Shown in pieces: positions 1-9,875 of a DNA stretch of 64,000 bases (within the stretch, counting starts at the first letter, position 1; the number at the start of each line of letters is the position of its first letter). A program made the translations under genes and the position numbers. A model generated the notes under the pieces. The model ran no database searches. It was not told the DNA's origin and was given only the letters and a program-made list of their open reading frames with translations. Origin of the DNA: Rhizobium etli CFN 42 (GTDB taxonomy: Bacteria; Pseudomonadota; Alphaproteobacteria; Rhizobiales; Rhizobiaceae); contig NC_007761.1 in the NCBI RefSeq assembly GCF_000092045.1, positions 3,413,001 through 3,477,000 of the forward strand, given 5' to 3'.

Positions 1-1
1 C

Positions 2-295
2 GGCGACCGCTTTCAGGTGAAGCGCATCTTCGTCACGCCGGGCAAGAAACTTTCGCTGCAAAAACACCATCATCGCTCCGAGCACTGGGTTGTCGTAAAG
101 GGAACCGCCGAGGTGACGATCGGCGACAACGTGCAGATGCTGCGCGAGAACGAAAGCGTCTATATCCCGCTCGGCGAAGTTCATCGTCTCGCCAACCCCG
201 GCAAGATCGTTCTCGAGCTCATCGAGGTTCAGACGGGCTCCTATCTCGGCGAGGATGATATCATCCGCATCGTCGACGAATTCGGAAGAACGTAA
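2..295 (+). CDS. manC: Mannose-1-phosphate guanylyltransferase / mannose-6-phosphate isomerase, C-terminal part (5' truncated by window edge)
   Basis: The open frame runs in from the window edge and ends at TAA. The visible 97 residues form a cupin fold typical of the type II phosphomannose isomerase domain: a [10 protein letters not shown] metal-binding motif, then [12 protein letters not shown] and the [14 protein letters not shown] strand. In this family the domain sits behind a nucleotidyltransferase domain and supplies mannose-1-phosphate and GDP-mannose for exopolysaccharide or LPS sugars. The nucleotidyltransferase half is outside the window, so a stand-alone cupin isomerase cannot be excluded. 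The sugar-nucleotide epimerase gene 1.7 kb downstream fits a surface-polysaccharide setting. Confidence 0.75.
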   Translation, partial: GDRFQVKRIFVTPGKKLSLQKHHHRSEHWVVVKGTAEVTIGDNVQMLRENESVYIPLGEVHRLANPGKIVLELIEVQTGSYLGEDDIIRIVDEFGRT

Positions 296-429
296 GCCAA
301 GCGCCAGAACGACCGGCGGGCCAGATCAGCCTGCCGGCGCCTCCGGCATGACCACCATCCCTGTTGAATTCCCTTGCTGGATTCTCGTAGAATGAATGAG
401 CCGACAGACCTGACAGGAGATGTCCTCTG

Positions 430-735
430 ATGCGTACCCTGCCCGCCCTCGCCGGATTTTTTTCAATCCTGCTGCCGGCCATCGCCTTTGCCCAAACGGC
501 GACCATGCGCGCCGCAAGCGAGGCGGAAATCCGCCAGCATCTGCCCGGCACGTCGGAGCTGAAAGAAGGCAGCAACGGCTATGAATATCGCGAGGGCAGC
601 AAGAATGGCTACAAGATCAACAATGGCGAGGTCTGTGTCCGATTTCCCGACAAGTCGACCGACTGCGTCAACGTGAAGACTGACGGCAAGAATTTTCAGA
701 TGATCGACCGCAAGGGCGGCCGAACCAGATTCTGA
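430..735 (+). CDS. Small exported protein of unknown function
   Basis: This encodes 101 residues. A typical Sec signal peptide (hydrophobic stretch ending LLPAIAFAQ) should leave a mature protein of about 79 residues. The mature part is polar and repetitive in flavour (GSNGYEYREGSKNGYKINNGEVC) with two cysteines (VCVRFPD and TDCVNV) that could form a disulfide in the periplasm. An AGGAG ribosome-binding site lies about 10 bases before the ATG. I do not recognise a family and no neighbour suggests a role. Confidence 0.65.
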   Translation: MRTLPALAGFFSILLPAIAFAQTATMRAASEAEIRQHLPGTSELKEGSNGYEYREGSKNGYKINNGEVCVRFPDKSTDCVNVKTDGKNFQMIDRKGGRTRF

Positions 736-744
736 TTTCGGCCC

Positions 745-780
745 GGCTTGTCTTGCCTGTTTGGCTTGTCTTGCCTGTTT
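745..780. repeat. Tandem duplication of an 18-bp unit
   Basis: The unit GGCTTGTCTTGCCTGTTT occurs twice without interruption (745-762 and 763-780). The second copy runs into the stop codon of the minus-strand phosphatase-family gene (779-781). It lies between convergent genes and looks like a simple local duplication. Confidence 0.85.
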
Positions 781-1735
781 ATTGTGCCGGCGCCGTCTCG
801 CCGCTCTTATCGACAACGAATTCGGCGATCAGGCCTGAATGGTTGGAGCCGAGATTGTCGTCGAGGCGTTTCAACGAGGTCAGATGAAGCGGCGCGCGCG
901 CGAATATGTGATCGATGGCGATACCGAACCGGCCGGCGGCGATCGGCCATGTCGCCGGTTCGGGCGCCATAGTCTTCAGCTTCTGCTCGCGCAGGAGAGC
1001 CTGAATGCTGGGGGCGATCGACGACGAATTGAAATCGCCGGACAGCACCAGCGGACCTGAGCTCGCATCAAGCGCTTTGCTGAGATCGTCCAACTCTTTC
1101 ATCTGGTAATCGTCGAAATAGGGTTTGGTCAGATGGGCCGATACGAGATTGACGGTTTGCCCGCCGAAATCGACGCTCGCTGCGACCAGCCTGTCTTTCC
1201 GCAAGCTGCCGATGCTCGTGACCTGGCGGGTTACGAACGGGCGTTTGGACAGCACCAGCGTATCGCAGCTGTCTTTGCCGTTGTCGCAGCCGATATGATA
1301 CGGATAGACCTTGAACAATCGCTGCAGATGGAACGTCAGCGGCTTGGCTTCGAGCAGATTGACGACATCGGCGTTCGAAGCGATCACCGTATCCGCGATG
1401 GCGGTCGAATTTTTCCAGTTATCGATCGCAACGTTGAACGTCATCAGACGAAAAAGCGGCGCCGTTCCCGCACCCCTGTCGTCCTCCGCAAATTCACGTA
1501 GCATGATAACGCCGTGCGCCGTGAGGAGCAGCGAGACAAGCAGAAGGACAAAGCCGTAAGCATGTCTTCTGACAGCCAGGATGAGGAGGCTGGCGGCGGC
1601 GAATGTGAGGCCGAGATGGATCTGAAAACTGTAAATGAAGGAGAGTAGCCAGAAGTTCGTGAGATAGCGCAGCGACACGACCGCAAGGGCCAGGGTCAGA
1701 AACGCAGAGAGAATCCAATAGACTATGTTTCTCAT
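779..1735 (-). CDS. Membrane-anchored endonuclease/exonuclease/phosphatase family protein
   Basis: This encodes 318 residues from the ATG at 1735. The frame stays open further upstream, but this start places a transmembrane segment at the N-terminus, as expected. Three hydrophobic helices fill roughly residues 1-95. An EEP-fold catalytic domain follows with the usual residues visible in order: FNV (Asn), LLEAKP (Glu), SAHLTK (His), SGDFNS (Asp/Asn), AIDHIF (Asp/His) and SNHSGL (His). The fold cleaves phosphodiesters or phosphomonoesters with Mg2+. With the helices in front, the active site probably faces the periplasm. The substrate cannot be read from the sequence. Confidence 0.8.
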   Translation of the reverse strand: MRNIVYWILSAFLTLALAVVSLRYLTNFWLLSFIYSFQIHLGLTFAAASLLILAVRRHAYGFVLLLVSLLLTAHGVIMLREFAEDDRGAGTAPLFRLMTFNVAIDNWKNSTAIADTVIASNADVVNLLEAKPLTFHLQRLFKVYPYHIGCDNGKDSCDTLVLSKRPFVTRQVTSIGSLRKDRLVAASVDFGGQTVNLVSAHLTKPYFDDYQMKELDDLSKALDASSGPLVLSGDFNSSSIAPSIQALLREQKLKTMAPEPATWPIAAGRFGIAIDHIFARAPLHLTSLKRLDDNLGSNHSGLIAEFVVDKSGETAPAQ

Positions 1736-1995
1736 CAATCCCTGGTTCCGCCTGAACGGGATGTCGTCCGAAAATCGCTCAATCTTTTCGGCATCGTGCT
1801 CAGGACGACCCGCCGCCCATAACATGCAAGCTGTTATGGTGCAATGCAGCATAATGTCCGGAGACGATGACAGCGGCCTCGCATCAGCTGCTATCTTTCA
1901 AACGCCTATCGACTCGGCCTCTTTTTATCCTGTAAGTGGGTGCCATTTACGGAATCGGCTTTTGCCGTCGGCAGGGAGCCGAGAAAAAGGTGGGA

Positions 1996-3012
1996 ATGCG
2001 CTACTTCATTACAGGCACTGCCGGCTTTATCGGTTTTCATCTGGCCAGGCGCCTGCTGCAGGAAGGGCATGAGGTGACGGGCTTCGACGGCCTCACTCCT
2101 TATTACAATGTCAAGCTCAAAGAGATGCGGCACGCGGCACTCTCTCAGTTTCCGGCCTTCCGACCTGTCATATCAATGCTTGAGGACCGGCCGGCACTGG
2201 AGGCGGCAGTCTCCGCGGCCGCGCCTGACATCCTGATCCATCTCGCCGCGCAAGCCGGAGTCCGCTACAGCCTGGAAAATCCTGAAGCGTATATACATTC
2301 GAACGTCGAAGGCTCGTGGAACATCATGGAAATCGCCCGGCGGGTTGAAGTCCGCCATCTGATGCTGGCCTCGACATCATCGATCTATGGCGCCAACGCG
2401 ACTGTCCCCTTCCGCGAGACCGATCGCGCCGACGAGCCGCTGACCATCTATGCCGCGACGAAGAAATCGATGGAATTGATGGCGCACAGCTATGCCCATC
2501 TCCACAAGATTCCGACGACGGCCTTCCGTTTCTTCACCGTCTATGGCCCATGGGGCCGGCCCGATATGGCGCTGTTCAAATTCGCCAAGAACATGCTCGA
2601 AGGCCAGCCGATCGAGATCTACGGCGAAGGCAATATGAGCCGCGACTTCACCTATATCGACGACCTCATCGAAGCGATCGTCAGGTTGTCGGCAATTGCC
2701 CCGAGCGAGGAAAATCGCCTCGGTGACGCTGGGATCGAAACGCTTTCGCGCCAGGCGCCCTTCCGCGTCGTCAATATCGGCGGCGGTCAGCCCGTCAGCC
2801 TGATGGATTTCGTGGAGACGGTGGAAAAAGCGCTCGGCCGTCGTGCTATTCGCAAGATGCTGGCAATGCAGAAGGGTGACGTGCCGCGCACCTTCGCGGC
2901 TCCCGATCTTCTCGTGGCACTGACGGGATACAAGCCAGACACGACACTGGATGTCGGCGTCGAGGCCTTCGTCGACTGGTATATCGATGTGCGTCGCGAA
3001 CTGGATGCCTGA
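1996..3012 (+). CDS. lpsL: NAD-dependent sugar-nucleotide epimerase, UDP-glucuronate 4-epimerase type
   Basis: This encodes 338 residues. The ATG at 1996 follows an AGGTGGGA ribosome-binding site and puts the Rossmann motif TGTAGFIG at the very N-terminus, so I prefer it to the upstream in-frame GTG. It is an extended SDR: the catalytic YAATK motif follows ASTSSIYG, and [14 protein letters not shown] and [13 protein letters not shown] are characteristic of UDP-glucuronate/UDP-galacturonate C4-epimerases. Such enzymes supply UDP-galacturonate for rhizobial LPS core and lipid A. The exact substrate is inferred from family resemblance, so the gene symbol is tentative. Confidence 0.8.
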   Translation: MRYFITGTAGFIGFHLARRLLQEGHEVTGFDGLTPYYNVKLKEMRHAALSQFPAFRPVISMLEDRPALEAAVSAAAPDILIHLAAQAGVRYSLENPEAYIHSNVEGSWNIMEIARRVEVRHLMLASTSSIYGANATVPFRETDRADEPLTIYAATKKSMELMAHSYAHLHKIPTTAFRFFTVYGPWGRPDMALFKFAKNMLEGQPIEIYGEGNMSRDFTYIDDLIEAIVRLSAIAPSEENRLGDAGIETLSRQAPFRVVNIGGGQPVSLMDFVETVEKALGRRAIRKMLAMQKGDVPRTFAAPDLLVALTGYKPDTTLDVGVEAFVDWYIDVRRELDA

Positions 3013-3022
3013 AGCGCGTTGC

Positions 3023-3063
3023 TAGAGCGGTTCAGCTTTCCACGGAAGCGCAGAACCGCTCTA
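3023..3063. repeat. Inverted repeat hairpin after the epimerase gene
   Basis: TAGAGCGGTTC (3023-3033) pairs with GAACCGCTCTA (3053-3063) across a 19-base loop. It follows the epimerase stop codon by 10 bases, and a short T-run (CCTTTTG) comes after it. It may act as a terminator or be a dispersed palindromic repeat. A degenerate fragment of the same motif (GCTCTAGCGG) recurs at about 3104-3113. Confidence 0.55.
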
Positions 3064-3106
3064 ACCTTTTGTACGCAATTCCCTTCGCGCTTTGCCTGGA
3101 ATTGCT

Positions 3107-3418
3107 CTAGCGGAGAAGCGTGACTGCCTCCACAGCACCGACCGCCGTCGTGAATACATAGCCGATGGCAAAGCTCAGGCTCTGCGAACAGGCCTTGAGC
3201 TGATAACCCCGACCCTCGACGGCAGCTGGGCCGCGCATAACGAGGGGAACGCTCGGCCGCATGAAACCGGCGCGTGTCGTCAAGGGAATTTCAGGCGAAT
3301 GGCCGATGGCGGAAGTGTAGATCAGGTCGCGCGCGAGGCTCGCAGGCCCGATGGCGAAGGCCGGGCCAGCCGCGGCAATGCTAAAGGTGAGGGTGATGGC
3401 GGCAAGAGTTTTCTGCAT
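3107..3418 (-). CDS. Small exported protein of unknown function
   Basis: This encodes 103 residues from the ATG at 3418, preceded by GGGGAA. The start is chosen because it gives a clean signal peptide (MQKTLAAITL, ending AGPAFAIG). The mature part has two RG-type motifs and a single cysteine (LKACSQS), and ends in a hydrophobic stretch (SFAIGYVFTTAVGAVEAVTLL) that could be a membrane segment. No family is recognised. It is transcribed alone. Confidence 0.55.
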   Translation of the reverse strand: MQKTLAAITLTFSIAAAGPAFAIGPASLARDLIYTSAIGHSPEIPLTTRAGFMRPSVPLVMRGPAAVEGRGYQLKACSQSLSFAIGYVFTTAVGAVEAVTLLR

Positions 3419-3667
3419 GTCGAATTCCCCGTTTTCGGATCGGCGGGCTTTCGCCCGGCTCCAAGCGATCGATGCGTCTGTCCACGCTTCGGCCGCCTTC
3501 ATGAGAACACTCTACACGTCAGTATTTGCAGGGCTTTTAAGCAGATCGATCAAATTTTACGAAATTTGACTTCTGTGCGGAAGGGCTCGAGACAGGCATA
3601 GCAATGCCTGGCCGGCGGCTGGACGGCGGCATCGGCAAAACATCCATGATTGGACGCTGATCGCAGT

Positions 3668-3820
3668 CTAGAGAATGCGGTCCAGCTTCTTGTTGATATG
3701 CAGGTTCGGCATCAATCCCGCGCTTTGAGCGGCATGATAGGATTCTCGCGCCGCATCGAACGAGATCGACCACATAATGGCGCTCAACAGGAGAGCGATA
3801 ATATAGATCTGGATACGCAT
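3668..3820 (-). CDS. Possible very small single-pass membrane protein
   Basis: This encodes 50 residues from the ATG at 3820: a hydrophobic helix (IYIIALLLSAIMWSISF) and a short charged tail. The region between neighbouring genes would otherwise be empty. The ribosome-binding site is weak (an AGG about 6 bases upstream), and without a homologue search it may be chance. Confidence 0.35.
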   Translation of the reverse strand: MRIQIYIIALLLSAIMWSISFDAARESYHAAQSAGLMPNLHINKKLDRIL

Positions 3821-4008
3821 CGACCTGCCGATACGGAAAGAGCAAGGCAGTTTTGTGTCGAAAAATGAGCGCATAACGCGAAACAATATGCCTTTGGAGC
3901 CGCTGAGTAGGCATGGGACATATTAGAGCGCCTTGCGTGAAATCTATCCTGAAGAGGGTAGGAAAGTCGCAGCTCGTGTCCTCGCCCGGAAGCCTTGGAA
4001 CATAAAAA

Positions 4009-4020
4009 TCAATCGATTGA
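4009..4020. promoter_or_regulatory. Candidate TetR/CecR operator
   Basis: TCAATCGATTGA is a perfect 12-bp palindrome centred about 36 bp before the start of the TetR-type regulator. Regulators of this class usually bind such a site and repress their own operon. The assignment rests only on position and symmetry. Confidence 0.4.
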
Positions 4021-4050
4021 CTTATTCCAGTAGAGGCACTATAAAATGTC

Positions 4051-4755
4051 ATGATCCGAGAACGCGACAACCCAAATCCGCCAGCTTCAGCCCGCGCCGA
4101 GATCGCGCGCCAGAAGATGCTCACCGCCGCTCTCGATGTCTTCGGGCGCTACGGTTTCGAGGGCGCCTCGACACGCCAGCTGACCGAAGCCGCCGGCGTC
4201 AACCTGCAGGCGATTCCCTATTATTTCGGCAGCAAGGAAGGCCTCTATATCGCCACCGCCGAATATCTCATGATGCAGATCGACTCCCATGTCAGCGGCA
4301 TGCGGGCGCGCATTGGCGCGCATCTGATGGCGCTCGACGCAGCTGGCGAGCCGCTGGGCAAAACGGACGCCCGCCTCTTCCTGACCGAAGTTCTCCAGAC
4401 CATGGTGACGCTCTTCGTCGCTAAGGAATCCGAACCTTGGGCCCGCTTCCTCATCCGCGAGCAGATGGAGCCCACCGAAGCTTTCAAGCGGGTTTATCAA
4501 GGCATTATGCGGCCGATGATCGAAATGGGCCGGCGCCTGGTCGGCGCCATTCTCGGCGAGGATCCGGCGTCCGAACATGTGCGCCTGCGCACTTTTAACC
4601 TCGTCGGCAGCATCCTCATCTTCCGCTTCGCCCATGCCTCCGTGCTCGCCCAGATGGAATGGGATGCCTTCGGCCCGGAACAGGTAGAAATCCTGCGGGG
4701 CGTTGCTGCCGAACTGGCCGATGTCATCGGTTCGCCGAAAGGAGGCGCAGCATGA
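4051..4755 (+). CDS. cecR: TetR-family regulator of the CecR (DUF1956) type
   Basis: This encodes 234 residues. The N-terminal helix-turn-helix ([21 protein letters not shown], then [18 protein letters not shown]) is typical TetR. The C-terminal ligand domain has the [18 protein letters not shown] segment of the CecR/YbiH group. Its stop overlaps the next start (ATGA), and the next four genes are membrane fusion protein, ATPase and two permeases, the same order as E. coli cecR-ybhGFSR. In that system CecR controls drug-sensitivity transporters. By analogy it represses this operon until a ligand binds. Confidence 0.82.
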   Translation: MIRERDNPNPPASARAEIARQKMLTAALDVFGRYGFEGASTRQLTEAAGVNLQAIPYYFGSKEGLYIATAEYLMMQIDSHVSGMRARIGAHLMALDAAGEPLGKTDARLFLTEVLQTMVTLFVAKESEPWARFLIREQMEPTEAFKRVYQGIMRPMIEMGRRLVGAILGEDPASEHVRLRTFNLVGSILIFRFAHASVLAQMEWDAFGPEQVEILRGVAAELADVIGSPKGGAA

Positions 4756-5765
4756 AACGCATCCTCCCCATCGCGATCCTTCTCTTGGTTGCGGCAGGTG
4801 CCGCCGCCTGGTGGTACGGCCTGCCCGAGCGGTTCGGCTGGCTGCCCGAGGCGCGACGCGAATTCGTCCTTTACGGCAATGTCGATATCCGTCAGGTCTC
4901 GCTCGGCTTCCGCGTCAGCGGCCGCCTCTCCGAACTGCGCGTCGACGAGGGCGATGTCGTCAAGAGCGGGACGGTCCTGGCGAAGCTCGACGCCGCACCC
5001 TATGAATTCGCCGTTCGCTCCGGCGAGGCCAACGCCGCGGCCCTTCGCGCGACGCTCGACAAGCTGAAGGCCGGCCCGCGGCCGACCGAGATCGCCCAGG
5101 CGCGAGCTGCCTACGACGAAAGCCTCGCGGATCTGCAGAATGCCAACCTCGCCTATGACCGCGCCCGCCAGCTTCGCCCGCAGGGCACGATTTCCGAAGC
5201 GAACCTCGACCAGGCAACCGCTGCAAAGGCGATGGCCGCCGCCCGCTCGCAATCCGCCAGCGAGGCACTGAAGCTGCTGCAGGAAGGCTCGCGCGTCGAG
5301 GATATCGCCGCCGCCGACGCCCAGCTGAAGGCCGCCGAGGCCACACTCGCCTCGGCGCGAACTTCGCTCGCAGACACCGAACTGCGTGCTCCGAACGACG
5401 GCGTCATCCTCTCCCGGGTGCGGGAAAACGGCGCGATCGTCTCGCCGGCCGATACCGTCTTCGTGCTCTCCCTGACAGAGCCTGTCTGGGTGCGCAGCTA
5501 TGTCGCCGAACCCGATCTCGGCCGCATCCACCCCGGGATGAAAGTATCCATCGCCTCCGATACCCGGCCGGATAGACCCTATGAAGGCACCATCGGCTTC
5601 GTCTCGCCGGTCGCCGAATTCACGCCGAAGTCGGTGGAAACGCCTGAACTGAGGACCGATCTTGTCTATCGCCTGAGGATCGTCATCGACACACCCGGCC
5701 CCGACCTGCGGCAGGGCATGCCGGTCACCGTGCGGCTGTCGGCGCCGCCGGCAGGCGGACAATGA
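4752..5765 (+). CDS. ybhG: HlyD-family periplasmic adaptor of the ABC exporter (YbhG type)
   Basis: This encodes 337 residues. An N-terminal signal anchor ([18 protein letters not shown]) is followed by a biotinyl-lipoyl half motif ([24 protein letters not shown]). A long alpha-hairpin of Ala/Glu-rich coiled coil runs over roughly residues 85-205. The second lipoyl half is [20 protein letters not shown], and a beta-barrel ends in [10 protein letters not shown]. It bridges the inner-membrane exporter to the outer membrane. The ATG at 4752 overlaps the cecR stop, and its own stop overlaps the ATPase start, so translation is probably coupled. Confidence 0.85.
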   Translation: MKRILPIAILLLVAAGAAAWWYGLPERFGWLPEARREFVLYGNVDIRQVSLGFRVSGRLSELRVDEGDVVKSGTVLAKLDAAPYEFAVRSGEANAAALRATLDKLKAGPRPTEIAQARAAYDESLADLQNANLAYDRARQLRPQGTISEANLDQATAAKAMAAARSQSASEALKLLQEGSRVEDIAAADAQLKAAEATLASARTSLADTELRAPNDGVILSRVRENGAIVSPADTVFVLSLTEPVWVRSYVAEPDLGRIHPGMKVSIASDTRPDRPYEGTIGFVSPVAEFTPKSVETPELRTDLVYRLRIVIDTPGPDLRQGMPVTVRLSAPPAGGQ

Positions 5766-7507
5766 CCGCCCCCGAACCCAGTCGGGACGCCAAGCGGCTC
5801 GTTCGGATCGACGGCGTCACCAAACGCTTCGGCGACGCGCCTCCGGCCCTCGACGCCGTCTCCGGCGCCATCGGCGGCGGGGCGATCACCGGCCTTGTCG
5901 GCCCCGACGGCGCCGGCAAGACGACGCTGATCCGGCTGATGACCGGCCTGATGCTGCCCGACACCGGAACGATGAACGTTCTGGGCTTCGACACCAGAAA
6001 GAACGCCGCCGGCATTCAGGCGGCGATCGGCTACATGCCGCAGCGCTTCGGTCTTTATGAGGATCTCTCGGTGCAGGAAAACCTCGACCTCTATGCCGAT
6101 TTGCGCGGCCTGCCGAAGAGCGAACGCGCCGGCGCCTTCGACGAACTGCTGACCTTCACCGACCTCAAGCGCTTCACCACAAGGCTCGCCGGAAAGCTCT
6201 CCGGCGGCATGAAACAGAAGCTCGGCCTTGCCTGCGCGCTTCTGAAAAAGCCGCGCCTGCTGCTGCTCGACGAACCCGGCGTCGGCGTCGATCCGATCTC
6301 GCGCCGCGACCTCTGGAAGATGGTCGAGAACCTGACGAAGGAAGGAATCGGCGTGGTCTGGTCGACCGCCTATCTCGACGAGGCCGAAGCCTGCGACCAC
6401 GTGCTGCTCTTGAATCAGGGAAAACTGCTCTTCTCGGGAAAACCGGATGAAATGACCGAGCGCGTCAGCGACCGCGTCTTTCGGGTCTCCGATGTGACTG
6501 GCCGCCGTCGGCAGGTTCTCGCCGAACTCCTGCAGGCCGATGGGGTCATCGACGGCGTGATCCAGGGCGAGGCGATCCGCCTCGTCGCGGCCAACGGCAA
6601 GACGCCCGATATCGGCAAGGCCGGCGATGGCGCATTGCTTTCCCCCGCCCCACCGCGTTTCGAGGACGCCTTCGTCGATATGCTCGGCGGCGGCCCCGGC
6701 GGCCGATCCCGGCTTGCCGAAGCGCAAGAGCCGCTGAAGGCGGAGGGCGACCGCCCGGTGATCGAGGCCAAGGGTCTGACCAAGCGCTTCGGCGATTTCA
6801 CCGCCGCCGACGACATCAGCTTCGATATTCGCCGCGGCGAGATCTTCGGCCTGCTCGGCCCGAACGGCGCCGGCAAGTCCACCACCTTCAAGATGCTCTG
6901 CGGCCTGTTGAAACCGACCGGTGGCGAAGGCCGCGTTGCCGGTTTCGATCTTCGCCGCGACGCCGCCGAAGCGCGCAATCAGCTCGGCTACATGGCGCAG
7001 AAATTCTCGCTTTACGGCGATCTTACAGTCATGCAGAACCTGGAATTCTTCGCGGGCGTCTATGGACTTCGCGGCCAGCGCAGGCACGAGCGCATCGAGC
7101 TGATGACCGAAATTTTCGATTTCGGCCGCCACGCCCGCGAACCCGCCAAGGATCTGCCGCTCGGGCTCAAGCAACGCCTGGCGCTTGCCTGCGCCGTCAT
7201 GCACGAACCGCGCGCCCTCTTCCTCGATGAACCGACCTCCGGCGTCGATCCGATCACCCGCCGCGAGTTTTGGACGCATATCAACGGCTTGGTCGAAAAG
7301 GGCGTCACCGTGCTCGTCACCACCCATTTTATGGACGAGGCGGAATATTGCGACCGCATTTCGCTGATCTACCGCGGCCGTTCGATCGCGCTCGGTTCTC
7401 CCGATGAGTTGAAGGCACGTGTCGCGACGAAGAACGGGCCGGATCCGACGATGGAGGACGCCTTCATCGCACTGGTGCAGCAATCGGAAGCGGAGGATGC
7501 CGCATGA
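5762..7507 (+). CDS. ybhF: ABC exporter ATPase with two fused nucleotide-binding domains (YbhF type)
   Basis: This encodes 581 residues with two complete ATPase modules. The first has Walker [10 protein letters not shown] at about residues 47-55, signature [16 protein letters not shown] and Walker [14 protein letters not shown]. The second has Walker [10 protein letters not shown] at about 365, a degenerate signature [15 protein letters not shown] (no LSGG) and Walker [14 protein letters not shown]. The degenerate second signature suggests one asymmetric ATP site. It is translationally coupled on both sides (ATGA overlaps) and energises the two permeases downstream. Confidence 0.88.
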   Translation: MTAPEPSRDAKRLVRIDGVTKRFGDAPPALDAVSGAIGGGAITGLVGPDGAGKTTLIRLMTGLMLPDTGTMNVLGFDTRKNAAGIQAAIGYMPQRFGLYEDLSVQENLDLYADLRGLPKSERAGAFDELLTFTDLKRFTTRLAGKLSGGMKQKLGLACALLKKPRLLLLDEPGVGVDPISRRDLWKMVENLTKEGIGVVWSTAYLDEAEACDHVLLLNQGKLLFSGKPDEMTERVSDRVFRVSDVTGRRRQVLAELLQADGVIDGVIQGEAIRLVAANGKTPDIGKAGDGALLSPAPPRFEDAFVDMLGGGPGGRSRLAEAQEPLKAEGDRPVIEAKGLTKRFGDFTAADDISFDIRRGEIFGLLGPNGAGKSTTFKMLCGLLKPTGGEGRVAGFDLRRDAAEARNQLGYMAQKFSLYGDLTVMQNLEFFAGVYGLRGQRRHERIELMTEIFDFGRHAREPAKDLPLGLKQRLALACAVMHEPRALFLDEPTSGVDPITRREFWTHINGLVEKGVTVLVTTHFMDEAEYCDRISLIYRGRSIALGSPDELKARVATKNGPDPTMEDAFIALVQQSEAEDAA

Positions 7508-8631
7508 GCATTTCCTCCGGCCGGCTCCGGCGTCTTGCAGCTCTGGTGCGCAAGGAAAGCTTCCAGGCGATCCGCGACCCGAGCAGCATCCTCATCGCCT
7601 TCGTGTTGCCGCTGATCCTGCTCTTCCTCTTCGGCTACGGCGTCTCGCTCGATACAACGCGCACCCGCATCGGCCTCGTGACCGAGGAGCTGACGCCGCT
7701 GACGCAGGACCTCGCGGCCAGCTTCCGGGCCTCGCGCTATTTCGACGTGGTGATCGGCCGTGACCGCCGCCTGTTCGAAGAAGATCTGGTGATCGGAAAG
7801 GTGCGCGGCATCGTCGTCATCCCCGCCGATTTCACCACCCGCTACACCGCCGGCAGCCGCCCGCAGGTCCAGGTGATTGTCGACGGCTCCGATCCGAACA
7901 CGGCGAATTTTGTACAGAACTACGCGCAAGGCGCCATTGCCAACTGGGAACAGCAGAGGCAGGCGGACGTTGCCTCCCACAGTCCCGCCATCGCGGTCGA
8001 GCAGCGCTTCTGGTTCAACCCGGAGCTGACCAGTCGCAATTTCCTCGTGCCGGGCTCGATCGCCATCGTGATGACGCTGGTCGGCACATTGCTCACCTCG
8101 CTCGTCGTCGCCCGCGAATGGGAGCGCGGGACGATGGAGGCGATGATGGCGACGCCGGTGACGGCCGTCGAGCTGCTTGCCGGCAAGATCCTGCCCTATT
8201 TTCTGCTCGGCCTCACCTCGATGACGCTCTGCGTTCTGCTTGCGGTCTTTCTCTTCGGCGTGCCGTTCCGCGGCTCGGTCGCCGGGCTTTATGCCCTATC
8301 GGCCGCCTTCCTGATCCCGGCCCTGGGGCAAGGCCTGTTGATCTCGACGGCAACCAAGAACCAGTTCCTCGCCTCGCAGCTGGCGCTGATCTCCGCCTTC
8401 CTGCCGGCCTTCCTGCTCTCGGGCTTCCTGTTCGAGATCAACTCCATGCCCAGGATCATCCAGTGGATAACCTTCATCGTGCCGGCCCGCTACCTGATCC
8501 CCAGCCTGCAGACGGTGTTTCTCGCCGGCGACATCTGGCCAATGTTCGGACAGGCAATCTCGGTCATGCTGACGATCGGCGGCGTCATGTTCGCGCTCGC
8601 CGCACGCAGCACCAGAAAGAGGATCAGCTGA
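7504..8631 (+). CDS. ybhS: ABC-2 type exporter permease (YbhS type)
   Basis: This encodes 375 residues with the ABC-2 permease plan: an N-terminal helix (SILIAFVLPLILLFLFGYGVSL), a large periplasmic domain (about residues 55-175), then five helices. The motifs REWERGTMEAMMATPVTAVELLAGK and LPAFLLSGFLFEINSMP are family hallmarks. The start overlaps the ATPase stop. It pairs with the following permease to form the membrane channel. Confidence 0.87.
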   Translation: MSISSGRLRRLAALVRKESFQAIRDPSSILIAFVLPLILLFLFGYGVSLDTTRTRIGLVTEELTPLTQDLAASFRASRYFDVVIGRDRRLFEEDLVIGKVRGIVVIPADFTTRYTAGSRPQVQVIVDGSDPNTANFVQNYAQGAIANWEQQRQADVASHSPAIAVEQRFWFNPELTSRNFLVPGSIAIVMTLVGTLLTSLVVAREWERGTMEAMMATPVTAVELLAGKILPYFLLGLTSMTLCVLLAVFLFGVPFRGSVAGLYALSAAFLIPALGQGLLISTATKNQFLASQLALISAFLPAFLLSGFLFEINSMPRIIQWITFIVPARYLIPSLQTVFLAGDIWPMFGQAISVMLTIGGVMFALAARSTRKRIS

Positions 8632-8632
8632 G

Positions 8633-9745
8633 ATGGGATGGACAAGGCTTTACGCCCTCATCGTCAAGGAATTGCTCGCCGTGCTGCGCGACCCCAAGGG
8701 CCGCGCCATCCTGATCGGCCCGCCGATCGTCCAGCTTCTCGTCTTTTCCTATGCGGCGACGCTCGAAGTGCGCAATGTCGACGTCATCATCCTCAACCGC
8801 GACAGCGGCCATTGGGGCCAGGAGCTGATCGAGCGCATCGATGGCTCGCCGACCTTCCGCAATATCGAGATCGCCGCCGAACAGGCTGAGGTCCAGGTGG
8901 CGATCGACAATCAGGCGGTCATCGCCGCGGTCGAAATCGGCCCGGATTTCTCCCGCAATATCGAAGCGGGGACGCCGACCGACCTGCAGGTGGTGCTCGA
9001 CGGCCGCCGCTCCAACGCCTCGCAGATCGTCGCGGGCTATCTCTCGCAAATCGGCGCAGCGCTTTCCGCCGAGACGCCGGCCGGCAAACGCGCCGGCGCC
9101 AGCATCGTCTCATCCGTGCCGCGCAACTGGTTTAACCCGAACCTCACCTATCAATGGTTCATGGTGCCGAACCTGATCGCCAGCATCGCGCTCCTGATCG
9201 GCCTGATCGTCACGGCGCTCTCGATCGCCCGCGAGCGCGAGCTCGGCACCTTCGACCAGTTGATGGTCTCGCCGTTGCGCCTGCACGAGATCCTGATTGG
9301 CAAGCTGATCCCGCCGATGATGATCGGCCTCTTCCATATCACCGTCTATATCCTCGCCGCCGTCTTCCTCTTCGAGGTGCCGCTGCGCGGCTCGCTCTTC
9401 CTGCTTTACGGCAGCGCGATCTTTTATCTCGGTTCTGTTGCCGGACTCGGTCTTTTCATCTCCGCCCTGTCGATGACGCAGCAGCAGGCGATCCTCGGCG
9501 CCTTTCTGTTTATGGTCCCGGCCATGCTGCTCTCGGGCTTCGCGACCCCGATCGAAAACATGCCAGGCTGGCTGCAGCCGATAACTTTCGTCAATCCACT
9601 GCGCTATTTCCTGGTGATCGTCAAAGGCGTTTTCCTCAAGGATATCCCTTTGAGCGAGGTGGTGAACCAGACGATTCCGCTGGCGCTGATCGCCACCGTT
9701 ACGCTCAGTGCTGCCGCCTGGCTCTTCCGCCGGCGCTTGGAATAA
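8633..9745 (+). CDS. ybhR: ABC-2 type exporter permease (YbhR type)
   Basis: This encodes 370 residues with the same topology as the preceding permease: an N-terminal helix near AILIGPPIVQLLVFSYAATL, a periplasmic domain, then helices with ARERELGTFDQLMVSPLRLHEILIGK and MLLSGFATPIENMPGWLQP. It starts one base after the stop of its partner and closes the five-gene operon. Confidence 0.87.
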   Translation: MGWTRLYALIVKELLAVLRDPKGRAILIGPPIVQLLVFSYAATLEVRNVDVIILNRDSGHWGQELIERIDGSPTFRNIEIAAEQAEVQVAIDNQAVIAAVEIGPDFSRNIEAGTPTDLQVVLDGRRSNASQIVAGYLSQIGAALSAETPAGKRAGASIVSSVPRNWFNPNLTYQWFMVPNLIASIALLIGLIVTALSIARERELGTFDQLMVSPLRLHEILIGKLIPPMMIGLFHITVYILAAVFLFEVPLRGSLFLLYGSAIFYLGSVAGLGLFISALSMTQQQAILGAFLFMVPAMLLSGFATPIENMPGWLQPITFVNPLRYFLVIVKGVFLKDIPLSEVVNQTIPLALIATVTLSAAAWLFRRRLE

Positions 9746-9817
9746 TTCCTCCCGGTGGATGCGTCAGCCGCCTCACAGAATATGAACCGGCCTTCCAAAG
9801 CGTGACTCTTTGCTGCG

Positions 9818-9842
9818 GGAACCTCGATTTGACGACATCGTT
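9818..9842 (+). promoter_or_regulatory. EcfG-type (general stress sigma) promoter
   Basis: GGAAC (9818-9822), 16 bases, then CGTT (9839-9842) matches the alphaproteobacterial EcfG consensus exactly. It sits 34 bases before the start codon of the glycine-zipper protein, a normal distance for a leader. The cognate sigma factor is encoded at 23.0-23.6 kb. Confidence 0.7.
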
Positions 9843-9875
9843 AGTCGAGTGCAACCCCAGCAAAGGAGAAGCAAA

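Noticed and set aside
5666..7483. A 605-codon open frame on the minus strand opposite the YbhF-type ATPase gene
   Set aside because: The plus-strand frame has full ATPase motifs; the antisense frame is low-complexity Ala/Gly/Arg/Asp sequence produced by high-GC codon bias.
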